Shown here: piece after piece, positions 7,167 through 15,313 of the stretch
Position numbering within the stretch: the first letter of the stretch is position 1
Layout: every line of letters starts with the position of its first letter
Origin: Streptomyces sp. L-9-10
GTDB taxonomy: Bacteria; Actinomycetota; Actinomycetes; Streptomycetales; Streptomycetaceae
Assembly: GCF_004151105.1 (NCBI RefSeq)
Contig: NZ_PHRF01000064.1
Span: 1-64,000, forward strand
DNA: 64,000 bases
Direction of reading: 5' to 3'
The notes under the pieces: model-generated
Database searches by the model: none
Told to the model about the DNA's origin: nothing
Seen by the model: only the letters and a program-made list of their open reading frames with translations
Made by a program: the position numbers and the translations under genes

Positions 7167-7799
7167 CTAGATACCGAGGCTCGCCTGCTGGAGCCGTCCG
7201 ATCGCGTCCTTGTCGCCGTCCAGCTCCACGTTCGCCGCCGCCTGCCGGCCGAACGCGAAGAGCAGCAACTCACCCGGTTCGCCGGTGACCGTCACCACCG
7301 GGGTGCCGCGGTGGGCCACGGCCGTCTGGCCGTCCGGGCGGCGCAGCACCAGGCCGACCGGGGACTTCCGGCCCATCATCCGGCCGCCCTTCTCCAGCCG
7401 TGACCACAGCGCGTTCGCGAAGACGCTGTCCAGCTCCCGGGGCGCCCAGTCCGGCTGCGCCCGCCGTACGTCCTCCGCGTGGACGTAGAACTCGACGGTG
7501 TTCGCGGCCTCGTCGATCTGCTTGACGCCGAACGGGGACATCCGGGGCGGGCCGGTACGGATCAGCTGGATCAGCTCCTCGTACGGCTTGGCGAGGTACT
7601 CCGCCTGCACCCGTTCGAGCCGGTTCCTGAGCACGGCCAGTACTGTCCCGCCCGCCGCGTCGGGGCGGCGCTCGCGGACCACGACATGGGCCGCCAGATC
7701 GCGGGTGAGCCAGCCCTCGCAGAGGGTCGGCGCGTCGGGGCCCACCGCCTCCAACAGGTCGGCGAGCAGGAGTCGTTCACGCTTCGCATGGGTCGACAT
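7167..7799 (-). CDS. TIGR03085-type protein (DinB/mycothiol maleylpyruvate-isomerase N fold)
   Basis: A 210-residue protein. The start ATG at 7799 gives MSTHAKRERLLLADLLEAVG; the longer open frame has no support. It has the four-helix DinB/MDMPI layout: a DLLEAVGPDAPTLCEGWLTRDLAAH region where His can bind metal, and a second conserved part at NTVEFYVHAEDVRRAQPDW. The C-terminal part resembles a sterol-carrier-like domain. Actinobacterial TIGR03085 proteins have no assigned reaction, though relatives use mycothiol. It is divergent from hisI (84-base gap) and convergent with the MFS gene. Confidence 0.8.
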   Translation of the reverse strand: MSTHAKRERLLLADLLEAVGPDAPTLCEGWLTRDLAAHVVVRERRPDAAGGTVLAVLRNRLERVQAEYLAKPYEELIQLIRTGPPRMSPFGVKQIDEAANTVEFYVHAEDVRRAQPDWAPRELDSVFANALWSRLEKGGRMMGRKSPVGLVLRRPDGQTAVAHRGTPVVTVTGEPGELLLFAFGRQAAANVELDGDKDAIGRLQQASLGI

Positions 7800-7882
7800 A
7801 CCGGTAAGCGTACGGCGGCCCGGTCCCGTCCGCCCAGTGGACGTCCCGGTCGCCCGCCACGCGGGCGCGGCACAATGGCCGT

Positions 7883-8260
7883 ATGACCAGTACGCCCCCA
7901 CCCGCGGACCCGGCCGGCGGACTCGACCCCGCCATCGCCGACCGGCTCAAGCGCAGCGCCGACGGCCTCGTACCGGCCATCGCCCAGCAGTACGACACCG
8001 GCGAGGTGCTGATGCTCGGGTGGATGGACGACGAGGCGCTGCACCGCACCCTGACGACCGGCCGCTGCACCTACTGGTCGCGCAGCCGGCGGGAGTACTG
8101 GGTCAAGGGCGACACCTCGGGCCATGTCCAGCACGTCAAGTCCGTCGCCCTGGACTGCGACGCCGACACCGTCCTGGTCCAGGTCGACCAGGTGGGCGCC
8201 GCCTGCCACACCGGCGCGCGGACCTGCTTCGACGCCGACGTACTGCCCCTCGGCCGCTGA
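7883..8260 (+). CDS. hisI: phosphoribosyl-AMP cyclohydrolase
   Basis: HisI opens the purine ring of phosphoribosyl-AMP in histidine synthesis (third step), a Zn/Mg-dependent cytosolic enzyme. The 125-residue length is typical of the monofunctional actinobacterial form with no HisE fusion. Visible motifs: GEVLMLGWMDDEAL, GRCTYWSRSR, KGDTSGHVQ, DCDAD (metal-binding Asps) and CHTGARTCF (Zn Cys). Its position just upstream of trpE is usual in Streptomyces. A strong hairpin at 8307-8334 separates the two, so they are probably separate transcripts. Confidence 0.97.
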   Translation: MTSTPPPADPAGGLDPAIADRLKRSADGLVPAIAQQYDTGEVLMLGWMDDEALHRTLTTGRCTYWSRSRREYWVKGDTSGHVQHVKSVALDCDADTVLVQVDQVGAACHTGARTCFDADVLPLGR

Positions 8261-8306
8261 CGTCCGGGCCGTGACCGTCGCCGTACCGTACGGAAGCGAG
8301 CGCCGG

Positions 8307-8334
8307 CCCCCGTACGGAAGGCTCCGTACGGGGG
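8307..8334 (+). terminator. 12-bp perfect hairpin between hisI and trpE
   Basis: Arms 8307-8318 (CCCCCGTACGGA) and 8323-8334 with a 4-base loop, 47 bases after the hisI stop and 70 before the trpE start. It may simply terminate hisI. Because it lies in the likely trpE leader, an attenuator role is also possible, though I see no Trp-rich leader peptide before it. Confidence 0.65.
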
Positions 8335-8404
8335 TCACCGTACGGAGCGGACGTTCCACCGTCCGCGCCCAATGCCTCCCGTCCAACGAGTAGGGTCAGC
8401 CGCC

Positions 8405-9892
8405 ATGGACCTTGAGACCTTCCGCAAGCTGGCGGTGGACCGCCGCGTCATCCCCGTCAGCCGGCGCCTCCTCGCGGACGGCGACACTCCGGTCGGCCTG
8501 TACCGCAAGCTCGCCGCCGAGCGCCCCGGCACGTTCCTGCTGGAGTCCGCGGAGAACGGCCGCTCCTGGTCCCGCTACTCCTTCATCGGGGTACGGTCGG
8601 CCGCCACGCTCACCGAGCGCGACGGCGTCACCCACTGGCTCGGCACCCCGCCCGTCGGAGTTCCCCTCGACGGCGACCCGCTGGCGGCCCTGCGCGCCAC
8701 CGTGGAGGCCCTGCACACCCCCCGCGACCTCTCCTCCGGCATGCCGCCCTTCACCGGCGGCATGGTCGGCTACCTCGGCTACGACATCGTCCGGCGGCTG
8801 GAGCGGATCGGCGAGCACGCCCGCGACGATCTGCGCATCCCCGAGCTGACCATGCTGCTCACCTCGGATCTCGCCGTGCTCGACCACTGGGACGGCACCG
8901 TCCTGCTGATCGCCAACGCCATCAACCACAACGACCGCGACACCGGTGTGGACGAGGCGTACGCGGACGCCGTCGCCCGGCTCGACGCCATGGCCGCCGA
9001 TCTCACCGAGCCGGTACGGTCCGCGCCCACCGCGCTGCCCGCCTCGGAACTGCCCGAGTACACCGCGCTCTGGGGCGGCCCCGACTACCAGGCCGTGGTC
9101 GAGGACATCAAGGAGCGCATCAGGGCGGGCGAGGCCTTCCAGGTCGTCCCCTCCCAGCGCTTCGAGACCCCCGTCACCGCGAGCGCGCTGGATGTCTACC
9201 GGGTCCTCCGGGCCACCAACCCGTCGCCGTACATGTACCTCTTCCGCTTCGACGGCTTCGACGTCGTGGGCTCCAGCCCGGAGGCACTGGTCAAGGTCGA
9301 GGACGGCCGGGCGATGGTCCACCCCATCGCCGGCACCCGGCCGCGCGGCGCCACGCCGCGGGAGGACCAGGCCCTCGCCGACGAACTGCTCGCCGACCCC
9401 AAGGAGCGCGCCGAGCATCTGATGCTCGTCGACCTCGGCCGCAACGACCTCGGCCGGGTCTGCGAACCCGGCACCGTCGAGGTGGTCGACTTCATGTCCG
9501 TCGAGCGCTACTCGCACGTCATGCACATCGTGTCGACGGTGACCGGACGGGTCGCGGAAGGGCGCGGCGCCTTCGACGTACTGACGGCCTGCTTCCCCGC
9601 GGGCACCCTCTCCGGGGCCCCCAAGCCGCGCGCCATGCAGATCATCGACGAGCTGGAGCCCACCCGGCGCGGGCTGTACGGCGGCTGCGTGGGCTATCTC
9701 GACTTCGCGGGGGACTCCGACACCGCCATCGCCATCCGTACCGCCCTGCTGCGCGACGGCACGGCCTACGTGCAGGCGGGAGCGGGTGTCGTCGCCGACT
9801 CGGACCCGGTCTCGGAGGACACGGAGTGCCGTAACAAGGCCGCCGCGGTGCTCCGCGCCGTCCACACGGCGAACCGGCTGAACGCCGGGTAA
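8405..9892 (+). CDS. trpE: anthranilate synthase component I
   Basis: TrpE makes anthranilate from chorismate with ammonia supplied by a TrpG subunit; no trpG is in the window. It has 495 residues. The start ATG at 8405 follows from MDLETFRKLAVDRRVIPVSR, typical of the family. The N-terminal Trp-binding part includes the LLES motif. Catalytic-domain motifs: PEALVKVEDG, PIAGTRPRG, LMLVDLGRNDLGR and the C-terminal FPAGTLSGAPK and ELEPTRRGLYGG. It is first in a run with the TIGR02234 and HGxxPAAW genes. Confidence 0.97.
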   Translation: MDLETFRKLAVDRRVIPVSRRLLADGDTPVGLYRKLAAERPGTFLLESAENGRSWSRYSFIGVRSAATLTERDGVTHWLGTPPVGVPLDGDPLAALRATVEALHTPRDLSSGMPPFTGGMVGYLGYDIVRRLERIGEHARDDLRIPELTMLLTSDLAVLDHWDGTVLLIANAINHNDRDTGVDEAYADAVARLDAMAADLTEPVRSAPTALPASELPEYTALWGGPDYQAVVEDIKERIRAGEAFQVVPSQRFETPVTASALDVYRVLRATNPSPYMYLFRFDGFDVVGSSPEALVKVEDGRAMVHPIAGTRPRGATPREDQALADELLADPKERAEHLMLVDLGRNDLGRVCEPGTVEVVDFMSVERYSHVMHIVSTVTGRVAEGRGAFDVLTACFPAGTLSGAPKPRAMQIIDELEPTRRGLYGGCVGYLDFAGDSDTAIAIRTALLRDGTAYVQAGAGVVADSDPVSEDTECRNKAAAVLRAVHTANRLNAG

Positions 9893-9967
9893 GAGGCCCC
9901 GCCCACCCGCGCCGCCTCCAACCCCCGGGCGGACGGGCGGATGGAGCCGTAGGGGATAGTGGGGTGC

Positions 9968-10666
9968 GTGAGTGCCGTACCCGTACCCCAGCCCCGTACC
10001 GCAGGACCCGCGGCCACCGCCAGGAGCGGCGGCGGCGGGGGCCGTCGCGCGCTCGCGGCGGCGCTGCTGCTCGGCGCCGCCGGCGCCGCCGTCGCGCTGA
10101 TCGCCTCCGGCCAGACCTGGGCCGAGGGCATCGCGGCCGTCGGCGGTGGTTCCGTGCCGCTCGACGCCGACGGCCGTGATGTCACCGGCGTTCCGGCCGC
10201 CCTCGGCATCGTCGGCCTCGCGGCGCTCGTCGCCGTCTTCGCCGTACGCGGCGCGGGGCGTCTCCTCGTCGCTGCGCTGCTCGCGCTGAGCGGCGCGGGC
10301 GCGGCCGTCGCCGCGTTCCTCGGCGCGTCGGACAGCACGGCCCTCGACGAGAAGGCCGCCAGGACCACCGGCGACAGCGCCGCCACCGTCGACGCCCTGA
10401 CCCACACCGTGTGGCCGTACGTGACGACCGCCGGCGGTCTGCTGATCCTGCTCGCGGGGGCGCTGGCCCTGCTGTACGGGCGGCGCTGGCCTGGGATGTC
10501 GGGCCGCTACGAGCGGCCGGGCGCACCCACCGGCACGGGCGGGCCCGGCGGAGGCTCCGGCGGGCGCGGACGTACGGCCCGCACGGCGCCCGCGGTGGAC
10601 CCCGACCGTCCCGAGGACCTGTGGAAGGCCCTGGACCGGGGCGAGGACCCCACGCGCGAGAGCTGA
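9968..10666 (+). CDS. TIGR02234 family Trp-associated membrane protein
   Basis: A 232-residue protein with about four hydrophobic segments (roughly residues 25-45, 65-85, 92-112 and 150-170) and a Gly/Pro/Arg-rich cytoplasmic tail ending EDLWKALDRGEDPTRES. This architecture and its place directly after trpE identify the TIGR02234 (Trp_oprn_chp) family, known from actinobacterial trp clusters but without a proven function. The GTG at 9968 gives VSAVPVPQP; an in-frame GTG at 9959 is an alternative. A 17-base direct repeat (GCGAGAGCTGACTCACA) covers the stop codon and the following bases. Confidence 0.85.
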   Translation: MSAVPVPQPRTAGPAATARSGGGGGRRALAAALLLGAAGAAVALIASGQTWAEGIAAVGGGSVPLDADGRDVTGVPAALGIVGLAALVAVFAVRGAGRLLVAALLALSGAGAAVAAFLGASDSTALDEKAARTTGDSAATVDALTHTVWPYVTTAGGLLILLAGALALLYGRRWPGMSGRYERPGAPTGTGGPGGGSGGRGRTARTAPAVDPDRPEDLWKALDRGEDPTRES

Positions 10667-10784
10667 CTCACAGGCGAGAGCTGACTCACACCGACGGACC
10701 CCACGGGCCTGTACGGGTACCGCATGCGGGACAATGTGCGTGAGCGTCCGACTCACACAGCGCAACAGCAACGAGGAGCAACTC

Positions 10785-11105
10785 ATGGCGGGCACCAGCC
10801 ACGGACACACCCCGGCCGCCTGGACCGGCGTCACCATCTCCTTCATCGGCTTCTGCATCTCGGGAGTCTTCATGGTGGCGGCGAATCAGCCCGGATTCTG
10901 GGCCGGTATGGGCGTGGTCCTGCTCGGTGGGGTCGTCGGCCTGGCGATGAAGGCGGCGGGCCTGGGCATGCCGAAGGAGTCGGCGGCGATGGCGGAGGCG
11001 CGGGCCGCGGCGGTGAAGCAGCAGCTCGAGAACGCCGCTGCCGCCGAGACGCGGGTCCGCCCGGAGGCCCAGGGCCAGGCGCAGGCCCAGACGCAGACCG
11101 TCTGA
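10785..11105 (+). CDS. HGxxPAAW family small membrane protein
   Basis: A 106-residue protein starting MAGTSHGHTPAAWTGV, the family's signature near the N-terminus. Two membrane segments (about 15-35 and 42-62) are followed by an Ala/Glu/Gln-rich cytoplasmic tail (EARAAAVKQQLENAAAAE). The ATG at 10785 has GAGGAG six bases upstream; the earlier GTG of the longer frame lacks one. The family is conserved in the Streptomyces trp region and its role is unknown. Confidence 0.85.
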   Translation: MAGTSHGHTPAAWTGVTISFIGFCISGVFMVAANQPGFWAGMGVVLLGGVVGLAMKAAGLGMPKESAAMAEARAAAVKQQLENAAAAETRVRPEAQGQAQAQTQTV

Positions 11106-11216
11106 CGCACCGCGCTCCTTTCGCGCGCACTGGTCCGCGCGCAGCGAGACGCACCGAGACGCAGTCCGGCGAAGGCCGGGCTGCGTCTTTCCGTACGAGC
11201 GGGGGACAATCACCGG

Positions 11217-11705
11217 GTGGATGACGCCCTGCCTGTGCCCGCGCCCGACCAGCCGGCCCGTCCGGCGGTCCCGCCACCGGCCCCTCCGGTGGCCTCCGCC
11301 CGGCCGCCGTCGATGGCGCGCCGGCTGCTGCCGCCGCTCGCCACCCTGGCCGCGGTGGCCGCCGCCTTCACCTACGTCGGGCTCGTTGACCCGAACGAAA
11401 CCGGCCACTACCCGGTCTGCCCGCTGTACGGCCTGACCGGCCTCCTCTGCTTCGGCTGCGGCGGGCTGCGCAGCGCCCACGCCGTCGCACACGGCGACTG
11501 GATCACGGCGTTCGGTGACAACGCCCTCGCGACCGTCGGGTACCCGGTCTTCGCCGTCCTGTGGGTGGTGTGGCTCGTACGTGCCCGGAAGGCGCTTCCC
11601 GTGGCCATCACCCCGCGGCCCGTCTGGTGGTGGGCCCTCGGCGGGGTGATCCTGGCTTTCAGCGTCGTCAGAAACTTGCCCTTCGGCTCGTCGCTCGCGC
11701 CATGA
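11217..11705 (+). CDS. DUF2752 membrane protein
   Basis: A 162-residue protein from a GTG start with GGGGGAC upstream. A Pro/Ala-rich N-terminus is followed by three membrane segments. The DUF2752 core is CPLYGLTGLLCFGCGGLRSAHAVAHGD, where CPL and FGCGGLR are the conserved motifs. Function unknown. It sits between the trpE block and trpC, as in other Streptomyces. Two facing Cys clusters in the core might bind a metal or form a disulfide, which is inference. Confidence 0.85.
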   Translation: MDDALPVPAPDQPARPAVPPPAPPVASARPPSMARRLLPPLATLAAVAAAFTYVGLVDPNETGHYPVCPLYGLTGLLCFGCGGLRSAHAVAHGDWITAFGDNALATVGYPVFAVLWVVWLVRARKALPVAITPRPVWWWALGGVILAFSVVRNLPFGSSLAP

Positions 11706-11794
11706 TGGTCAAGGCGGTGTCATGCTCGGCCCACCGGATGCGGGTCCTTCGGCCAGTTCCGGCTAGCATCGATATGGCTGATCCTGATCCCGTT

Positions 11795-11809
11795 GCCGAT
11801 CTGATCGGC
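11795..11809. promoter_or_regulatory. GCCGATC-t-GATCGGC palindrome upstream of trpC
   Basis: Two perfect 7-base arms around a single T, 45 bases before the trpC start and about 30 bases after a TAGCAT that could be a -10 box. It could be an operator or a short leader hairpin for the trpCMBA transcript; its role is unproven. Confidence 0.35.
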
Positions 11810-11853
11810 GACCGAGCTTGATTCGAACCCAGTCCCGGAAGGGGGCCGCTCGC

Positions 11854-12663
11854 GTGAGTGTGCTCGACGAGATCATCGAAGGCGTACGCGCCGACCTCGC
11901 AGAGCGGCAGGCGCGCGTGGGCCTTGACGAGCTCAAGGAGCGCGCGGCGAAGGCGCCCCAGGCCAAGGACGCGCTTGCCGCGCTGCGCGGCGAGGGCGTG
12001 CATGTGATCTGCGAGGTCAAGCGCTCCAGCCCGTCGAAGGGCGCGCTCGCCGCGATCGCCGACCCCGCGGCGCTCGCCGCCGACTACGAGGCGGGCGGCG
12101 CCGCCGTCATCTCCGTACTGACCGAGCAGCGGCGCTTCGGCGGCTCGCTGGCCGACCTGGAGGCCGTACGCGCCCGGGTCGACATCCCGGTCCTGCGCAA
12201 GGACTTCATCGTCACCTCGTACCAGCTGTGGGAGGCGCGGGCGTACGGCGCCGACCTGGTGCTGCTGATCGTCTCCGCGCTGGAGCAGCCGGCCCTGGTC
12301 TCGCTGATCGAGCGCGCCGAGTCGATCGGGCTCACGCCGCTCGTCGAGGTGCACGACGAGGACGAGGTCGAGCGGGCCGTGGACGCCGGGGCGAAGATCA
12401 TCGGTGTCAACGCGCGCGACCTGAAGACGCTGAAGGTCGACCGGAGCACGTTCGAGCGCGTCGCTCCGGAGATCCCGGCCGGGATCGTGAAGATCGCCGA
12501 GTCGGGGGTGCGCGGGCCGCACGACCTGATCGCGTACGCGAACGCCGGGGCCGACGCGGTGCTTGTCGGTGAGTCACTGGTGACGGGCCGGGACCCGAAG
12601 TCGGCGGTGGCCGATCTGGTGGCGGCGGGCGCGCATCCTGCGCTGCGGCACGGGAGGGACTGA
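11854..12663 (+). CDS. trpC: indole-3-glycerol-phosphate synthase
   Basis: A TIM-barrel enzyme that closes the indole ring from CdRP in tryptophan synthesis. 269 residues from GTG 11854 (VSVLDEIIEGVRADL), with a GGAAGGGGG site upstream. Signature residues: VKRSSPSKG (catalytic Lys), VLRKDFI (Lys), GVNARDLKTL, and KIAESGV near the phosphate-binding end. It is the first gene of trpCMBA; trpM starts 8 bases after its stop. Confidence 0.97.
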   Translation: MSVLDEIIEGVRADLAERQARVGLDELKERAAKAPQAKDALAALRGEGVHVICEVKRSSPSKGALAAIADPAALAADYEAGGAAVISVLTEQRRFGGSLADLEAVRARVDIPVLRKDFIVTSYQLWEARAYGADLVLLIVSALEQPALVSLIERAESIGLTPLVEVHDEDEVERAVDAGAKIIGVNARDLKTLKVDRSTFERVAPEIPAGIVKIAESGVRGPHDLIAYANAGADAVLVGESLVTGRDPKSAVADLVAAGAHPALRHGRD

Positions 12664-12670
12664 ACTCACC

Positions 12671-12844
12671 GTGTCCGCGACTTTCGTTGCCGTGCGTGTG
12701 CCGCACGCGCCGTTGGCGCGTGGGTGCCGGCCGCGCGGGTGCCGTGCGCCGGCGCGGCGGGTGCACGGGCGGCGGGTGCGGTACGTGATCGGCGATGAGC
12801 CGGGTCAGGTCAACGGGATGCGATGGCGCGGGGCCGCGCGTTAG
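12671..12844 (+). CDS. trpM: TrpM, small Streptomyces trp-cluster protein (57 aa)
   Basis: A 57-residue basic protein between trpC and trpB, the place of trpM in Streptomyces. Established knowledge: in S. coelicolor trpM (also called trpX) influences growth, differentiation and amino-acid metabolism. GTG at 12671 is read as start, 8 bases after trpC, with GGGAGGGAC further upstream. Visible features: two GC-R pairs in RGCRPRGCRAPARR (Cys at residues 19 and 24) and a C-terminal block RVRYVIGDEPGQVNGMRWR that I recall as the conserved part. The Arg-rich composition suggests RNA or protein binding, which is inference. Confidence 0.8.
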   Translation: MSATFVAVRVPHAPLARGCRPRGCRAPARRVHGRRVRYVIGDEPGQVNGMRWRGAAR

Positions 12845-13193
12845 GCGTGGCCTTTGCGGTGTGGTGTCCGCGGGTTGTGTGCGCGGTGCCGTGCCGTGTG
12901 CGGGTGCGTTGTGTGTGCGGTGACTGTGCGTTGCGCGGTGCCGTGCCCGGGGTGCGGTGACTGTGCGCTGTGCGTACGGTGCCGTGCCTCCGTGGCCGGT
13001 TCCTGGACTGAGCGATGACCATGTGCGGCTCCGCCGCGTGGTCACCGCGCTTCGCGCGAGCTGCGACGCTTTACGTCCGGAAACCGGCCACCGCGGCCCG
13101 TCCCCTCGCGTCCGTTGCCGGGTGCGGGGCCGTCTCGCCTTGGCGCGACACGGTGCTCCCTCTCCGTCTCCGTTGCTTCTGAGGAGTTCTCGC
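12845..13193 (+). other. 350-base trpM-trpB spacer with degenerate GTGCC repeats
   Basis: No plausible gene is seen; the open frames on both strands are repetitive and lack ribosome sites. The left half is a low-complexity run of GTG/CGG units (see the repeat at 12881-12988). The right half holds short GC hairpins (for example CGCGCTTCGCGCG near 13050) and a GAGGAG ribosome site for trpB. It is unusually long for a gap inside a biosynthetic operon and may hold an internal promoter or processing signal. Confidence 0.5.
12881..12988 (+). repeat. imperfect repeats of GCGCGGTGCCGTGCC and TGCGGTGACTGTGCG
   Basis: GCGCGGTGCCGTGCC occurs at 12881-12895 and 12933-12947, and a variant ACGGTGCCGTGCC at about 12976-12988. 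TGCGGTGACTGTGCG occurs at about 12916-12930 and 12953-12967. The two units alternate, giving an A-B-A-B-A pattern with a period of roughly 40-50 bases. Confidence 0.6.
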
Positions 13194-14429
13194 GTGTCCG
13201 AGTTTTTCGTTCCTGACCCTGACGGTCATGTCCCGAGCGCCGAAGGGTACTTCGGTGCCTTCGGCGGCAAGTTCATTCCCGAGGCCCTCGTCGCCGCCGT
13301 CGACGAGGTCGCCGTCGAGTACGAGAAGGCCAAGGGCGATCCCGCCTTCGCCGCCGAGCTCGAAGACCTCCTGGTCCACTACACCGGTCGGCCCAGCGCG
13401 CTGACCGACGTCCCGCGGTTCGCCGAGCATGCCGGTGGCGCTCGTGTGTTCCTCAAGCGGGAAGATCTGAACCACACCGGTTCCCACAAGATCAACAATG
13501 TGCTGGGGCAGGCATTGCTGACGAAGCGGATGGGCAAGACCCGCGTCATCGCCGAGACCGGGGCCGGGCAGCACGGGGTCGCGACCGCGACCGCCTGTGC
13601 GCTGTTCGGGCTCGAATGCACCATCTACATGGGGGAGATCGACACCGAGCGCCAGGCCCTGAACGTGGCCCGGATGCGGATGCTCGGTGCCGAGGTCGTG
13701 CCCGTGAAGTCCGGGAGCCGGACGCTGAAGGACGCCATCAACGAGGCGTTCCGCGACTGGGTCGCCAATGTGGACCGTACGCACTATCTGTTCGGGACGG
13801 TCGCGGGACCGCACCCCTTCCCCGCGATGGTGCGGGACTTTCACCGGGTCATCGGCGTCGAGGCACGGCGGCAGATCCTGGAGCGGGCCGGGCGGCTCCC
13901 CGATGCCGCTGTGGCGTGTGTGGGGGGCGGGTCCAACGCGATCGGGCTCTTCCACGCGTTCATCCCCGACGCGGGTGTGCGGCTGGTGGGCTGTGAGCCG
14001 GCCGGGCACGGGATCGGGAGCGGGGAGCACGCCGCCACCCTGACCGCGGGCGAGCCCGGCATCCTGCACGGGTCGCGGTCGTACGTCCTCCAGGACGAGG
14101 AGGGCCAGATCACCGAGCCGTACTCGATCTCGGCCGGTCTCGACTATCCGGGCATCGGGCCCGAGCACGCGTATCTCAAGGACAGCGGGCGCGGGGAGTA
14201 CCGGGCGGTGACCGATGACGACGCGATGCGGGCGCTGCTGCTGCTGTCGCGTACGGAGGGCATCATCCCGGCGATCGAGAGCGCGCACGCGCTGGCCGGT
14301 GCGCTGGAGGTGGGGCGGGAGCTGGGCGAGGACGGGCTGATCATCGTCAACCTGTCAGGGCGCGGCGACAAGGACATGGACACGGCCGCCCGCTACTTCG
14401 GGCTGTATGACGGGGAGGGCACCAAGTGA
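13194..14429 (+). CDS. trpB: tryptophan synthase beta subunit
   Basis: A PLP enzyme that joins indole and serine to give tryptophan, as an alpha2-beta2 complex with TrpA. 411 residues; GTG 13194 (SEFFVPDPDGHVPS) has GAGGAG seven bases upstream. The PLP Lys lies in NHTGSHKINN, the catalytic Glu in AETGAGQHGVA, and the phosphate-binding loop is GGGSNAIG. The stop overlaps the trpA start by 4 bases (GTGA), coupling subunit synthesis. Confidence 0.98.
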   Translation: MSEFFVPDPDGHVPSAEGYFGAFGGKFIPEALVAAVDEVAVEYEKAKGDPAFAAELEDLLVHYTGRPSALTDVPRFAEHAGGARVFLKREDLNHTGSHKINNVLGQALLTKRMGKTRVIAETGAGQHGVATATACALFGLECTIYMGEIDTERQALNVARMRMLGAEVVPVKSGSRTLKDAINEAFRDWVANVDRTHYLFGTVAGPHPFPAMVRDFHRVIGVEARRQILERAGRLPDAAVACVGGGSNAIGLFHAFIPDAGVRLVGCEPAGHGIGSGEHAATLTAGEPGILHGSRSYVLQDEEGQITEPYSISAGLDYPGIGPEHAYLKDSGRGEYRAVTDDDAMRALLLLSRTEGIIPAIESAHALAGALEVGRELGEDGLIIVNLSGRGDKDMDTAARYFGLYDGEGTK

Positions 14430-15238
14430 GCGGGAACATCCAGCTGCTGAGTGACACGCTCGCGGCGGCGAAGGCCGAGAACCGCGCCGCGCTGATCGCC
14501 TATCTTCCCGCCGGGTTCCCGACCGTGGACGGCGGGATCGAGGCCGTGAAGGCCGTCTTCGACGGTGGTGCGGACGTGGTCGAGGTGGGGCTGCCGCACA
14601 GCGACCCCGTGCTCGACGGGCCCGTCATCCAGACCGCCGACGACATCGCGCTGCGGGGCGGTGTGAAGATCGCGGATGTGATGCGGACGGTCCGCGAGGC
14701 GTACGAGGCGACCGGTAAGCCGGTGCTCGTGATGACGTACTGGAATCCGATCGACCGGTACGGGGTCGAGCGGTTCACCGCCGAGCTGGCCGAGGCGGGC
14801 GGCGCCGGGTGCATTCTGCCGGATCTGCCCGTGCAGGAGTCCGCGCTGTGGCGTGAGCACGCCGAGAAGCACGGGCTGGCGACCGTGTTCGTGGTGGCTC
14901 CGAGCAGTAAGGACGAGCGGCTGGCGAAGATCACGGCGGCGGGCAGCGGCTTCGTGTACGCGGCGTCGCTGATGGGCGTCACCGGTACGCGTGCCTCGGT
15001 GGGCCTGGAGGCCAGGAACCTGGTGGGGCGTACGCGCGCCACGACCGGGCTGCCGGTCTGTGTCGGGCTCGGGGTGTCCAACGCGGAGCAGGCGGCCGAG
15101 GTCGCCGGATTCGCGGACGGTGTGATCGTCGGGTCCGCGTTCGTGAAGCGGATGCTGGACGCGGAGGACGAGGTGGCGGGGCTGGCCGCGGTGCGCGCCC
15201 TCGCGGCTGAGCTGGCCGAGGGCGTTCGCAAGCGCTGA
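14426..15238 (+). CDS. trpA: tryptophan synthase alpha subunit
   Basis: Cleaves indole-3-glycerol phosphate and passes indole through the tunnel to TrpB. 270 residues from GTG 14426. Signatures: YLPAGFPTVDGG, the catalytic Glu in VVEVGLPHSDP (family form EIGxPFSDP), LDGPVIQ with the catalytic Asp, and the phosphate-binding end VGLGVSNAEQA and VIVGSAFV. Last gene of trpCMBA, followed by a strong hairpin. Confidence 0.97.
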   Translation: MSGNIQLLSDTLAAAKAENRAALIAYLPAGFPTVDGGIEAVKAVFDGGADVVEVGLPHSDPVLDGPVIQTADDIALRGGVKIADVMRTVREAYEATGKPVLVMTYWNPIDRYGVERFTAELAEAGGAGCILPDLPVQESALWREHAEKHGLATVFVVAPSSKDERLAKITAAGSGFVYAASLMGVTGTRASVGLEARNLVGRTRATTGLPVCVGLGVSNAEQAAEVAGFADGVIVGSAFVKRMLDAEDEVAGLAAVRALAAELAEGVRKR

Positions 15239-15269
15239 CGGTGATCTCACCCGTATGGGTGGACCTGGG

Positions 15270-15299
15270 ACCGGGGAGGTGCGTAGGCGCCTCCCCGGT
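15270..15299 (+). terminator. terminator hairpin after trpA
   Basis: A 13-bp stem with one mismatch: ACCGGGGAGGTGC (15270-15282) pairs with GCGCCTCCCCGGT (15287-15299) around a 4-base loop. It ends the trp operon 30 bases after trpA. Confidence 0.75.
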
Positions 15300-15313
15300 T
15301 CGTTGCTGTGGGC

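Noticed and set aside
8396..10873. 825-codon minus-strand frame opposite trpE
   Set aside because: Shadow frame; trpE motifs are intact on the plus strand.
12407..13045. 212-codon minus-strand frame over the trpM-trpB gap
   Set aside because: His/Thr/Pro-rich product from the GTG repeats; no start signal and antisense to trpM.
12845..13193. Possible T-box or Trp leader peptide before trpB
   Set aside because: I found no clustered Trp codons in a frame with a ribosome site, and no T-box core motif.
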